Positions 5,892 to 6,587 of a DNA stretch of 6,587 nt are shown in pieces. Source of the stretch: Chloroflexota bacterium (GTDB lineage Bacteria; Chloroflexota; Anaerolineae; UBA4142). The stretch spans positions 1-6,587 of the forward strand of contig JACQEA010000058.1 in assembly GCA_016200825.1 (NCBI GenBank), read 5' to 3'. Each line of letters starts with the position of its first letter. Position 1 is the first letter of the stretch. The position numbers were made by a program, and so were the translations under genes. The notes beneath the pieces are model-generated. The model worked only from the letters and a program-made list of their open reading frames with translations. It was not told where the DNA came from and ran no database searches.

Positions 5892-6451
5892 TTTCACGCC
5901 AGCGCATTCTCATCATTGACGATGATCCCCACATCACGCGAATCTTGCAAGTGATATTGGAGGAAGCCGGTTTTGAAACCATCGGCGCGACCGACGGCAA
6001 AGACGGTCTGGAAAAAGTTTTTGCCCAGCGACCGGATTTAGTTCTGTTAGATATTCGAATGCCGGTCATGGATGGAAATATTTTTCGCCAACGCCTGCGC
6101 GAAATGACCAAAACGATTCCAATCATTTTGGTGACCGCGCTCACCGATCCCGACAGCAAAGCCCAAAATTTGGAAGGCGGCGCGGACGATTACATCACCA
6201 AACCGTTTGAACGCCGCGAATTAATCGCGCGCGTGCGCGCGGTGTTGCGCCGCAACGCGACACTAGTCTCTGCGCCACGCGCGTTTTACAAAGACGCGCA
6301 ACTGCGCATTGATTTTCCCGGTTATCAAATTTGGGTGGACAGCCACGCGATCGAATTAACGCCGAAAGAATGGCGCGTGCTGGCGTTCGCTATATTCAAA
6401 CCCAACGCGCGCGCGGCTACCGTTTTGAATCGCATGTGTCTTAGTCACTGA
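5888..6451 (+). pseudogene. OmpR-family response regulator, truncated in its DNA-binding domain
   Basis: The receiver domain is complete (about 1-122): acidic pocket D11-D12-D13, phosphoacceptor Asp55 in VLLDIRMPVMDG, switch Thr83 and Lys105 in ADDYITKPFERRELIARVRAVLRR. A linker follows and then the start of a winged-helix output domain, DSHAIELTPKEWRVLAF (151-167). Intact family members continue with about 45 residues that include the recognition helix and then R-Y-I-x-T-x-R-G-x-G-Y-R-F. Here, after VLAF, the frame reads unrelated AIFKPNARAATVLNRMCLSH to a TGA at 6449-6451. The missing ending is found at once in another frame (next entry). As written the protein keeps phosphorylation but has lost its DNA-binding helix. 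It is the cognate partner of the kinase with which it overlaps. Confidence 0.85.
6388..6444 (+). pseudogene. Response regulator C-terminal remnant (wing hairpin) in a shifted frame
   Basis: Frame 6388-6444 reads RYIQTQRARGYRFESHVS and stops at TAG 6442-6444. This is the classic end of an OmpR/PhoB winged helix (the family pattern is R-Y-I-x-T-x-R-G-x-G-Y-R-F). It belongs to the regulator above but is in a different frame, directly after ELTPKEWRVLAF. About 45 codons, including the recognition helix, are absent between the two. It has no start of its own. Confidence 0.82.
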
Positions 6452-6465
6452 CGTTACGCACCAAT

Positions 6466-6586
6466 TGTCACCCTGAGCGAAGCGAAGGGTCTTGTTGCTC
6501 CAAAAGCGACCAAATTCTCCCAAACGTGAGAAGAATCCATTTGAAACAACAAGATTCTTCACTCGCTTTGCTCGTTCAGAATGACA
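6466..6586. repeat. Extragenic palindromic repeat, copy 2
   Basis: The left arm TGTCACCCTGAGCGAAG continues with CGAAGGGTCTTGTTG (to about 6496). The right arm starts CAACAAGATTCTTC (6547) and ends CAGAATGACA (6586); reversed and complemented it begins TGTCATTCTGAACGAG. The first 32 nt match the start of copy 1 (3328) at 26 of 32 positions. It begins 21 nt after the regulator's remnant stop codon, where it may also act as a transcription barrier. The window ends one base after it. Confidence 0.78.
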
Positions 6587-6587
6587 C

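Overview
This looks like chromosomal DNA from a free-living bacterium with CGCG-rich codon use (GCG, CGC and GCC dominate, with A/T runs elsewhere). The acyl-CoA gene set, the GAF/PAS-rich soluble histidine kinase and the dispersed TGTCA...CTGAG...CGAAG palindromes would fit an environmental Chloroflexota (Anaerolineae-like) genome. That placement is inference, and no marker gene is present to prove it.

Layout. (1) Positions 2-3246 read as one co-directional acyl-CoA cluster: the C-terminal part of a TetR-family regulator, a redoxin-fold protein with no cysteine, a family III CoA-transferase/alpha-methylacyl-CoA racemase, and an acyl-CoA dehydrogenase. A 102-bp element with 18-bp terminal inverted repeats starting with TA (MITE-like) lies between the last two genes. 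(2) Positions 3247-3589 hold no gene, but contain a 117-bp extragenic palindrome and a good sigma70-type promoter (TTGATT-17-TATAAT). (3) Positions 3590-6444 hold a two-component system: a soluble GAF-PAS-GAF-PAS histidine kinase overlapping by 4 nt (GTGA) an OmpR-type response regulator. A second copy of the palindrome family closes the window.

The most striking feature is that each of the three downstream genes (acyl-CoA dehydrogenase, kinase, response regulator) carries the same kind of lesion. Conserved protein sequence jumps over roughly 40-50 codons of the expected domain and resumes in another reading frame. The family-typical sequence on both sides is well preserved, so the losses are either very recent or artefacts of assembly. 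The first three genes show no such lesion. Read mapping would decide between a decaying locus and a collapsed or mis-joined assembly.

How the genes would work together if intact: the TetR protein probably senses an acyl-CoA-type ligand and controls the redoxin, racemase/CoA-transferase and dehydrogenase genes, which look like part of a branched-chain or steroid-like acyl-CoA degradation module. The kinase and regulator form an independent, separately promoted signalling pair of unknown stimulus.
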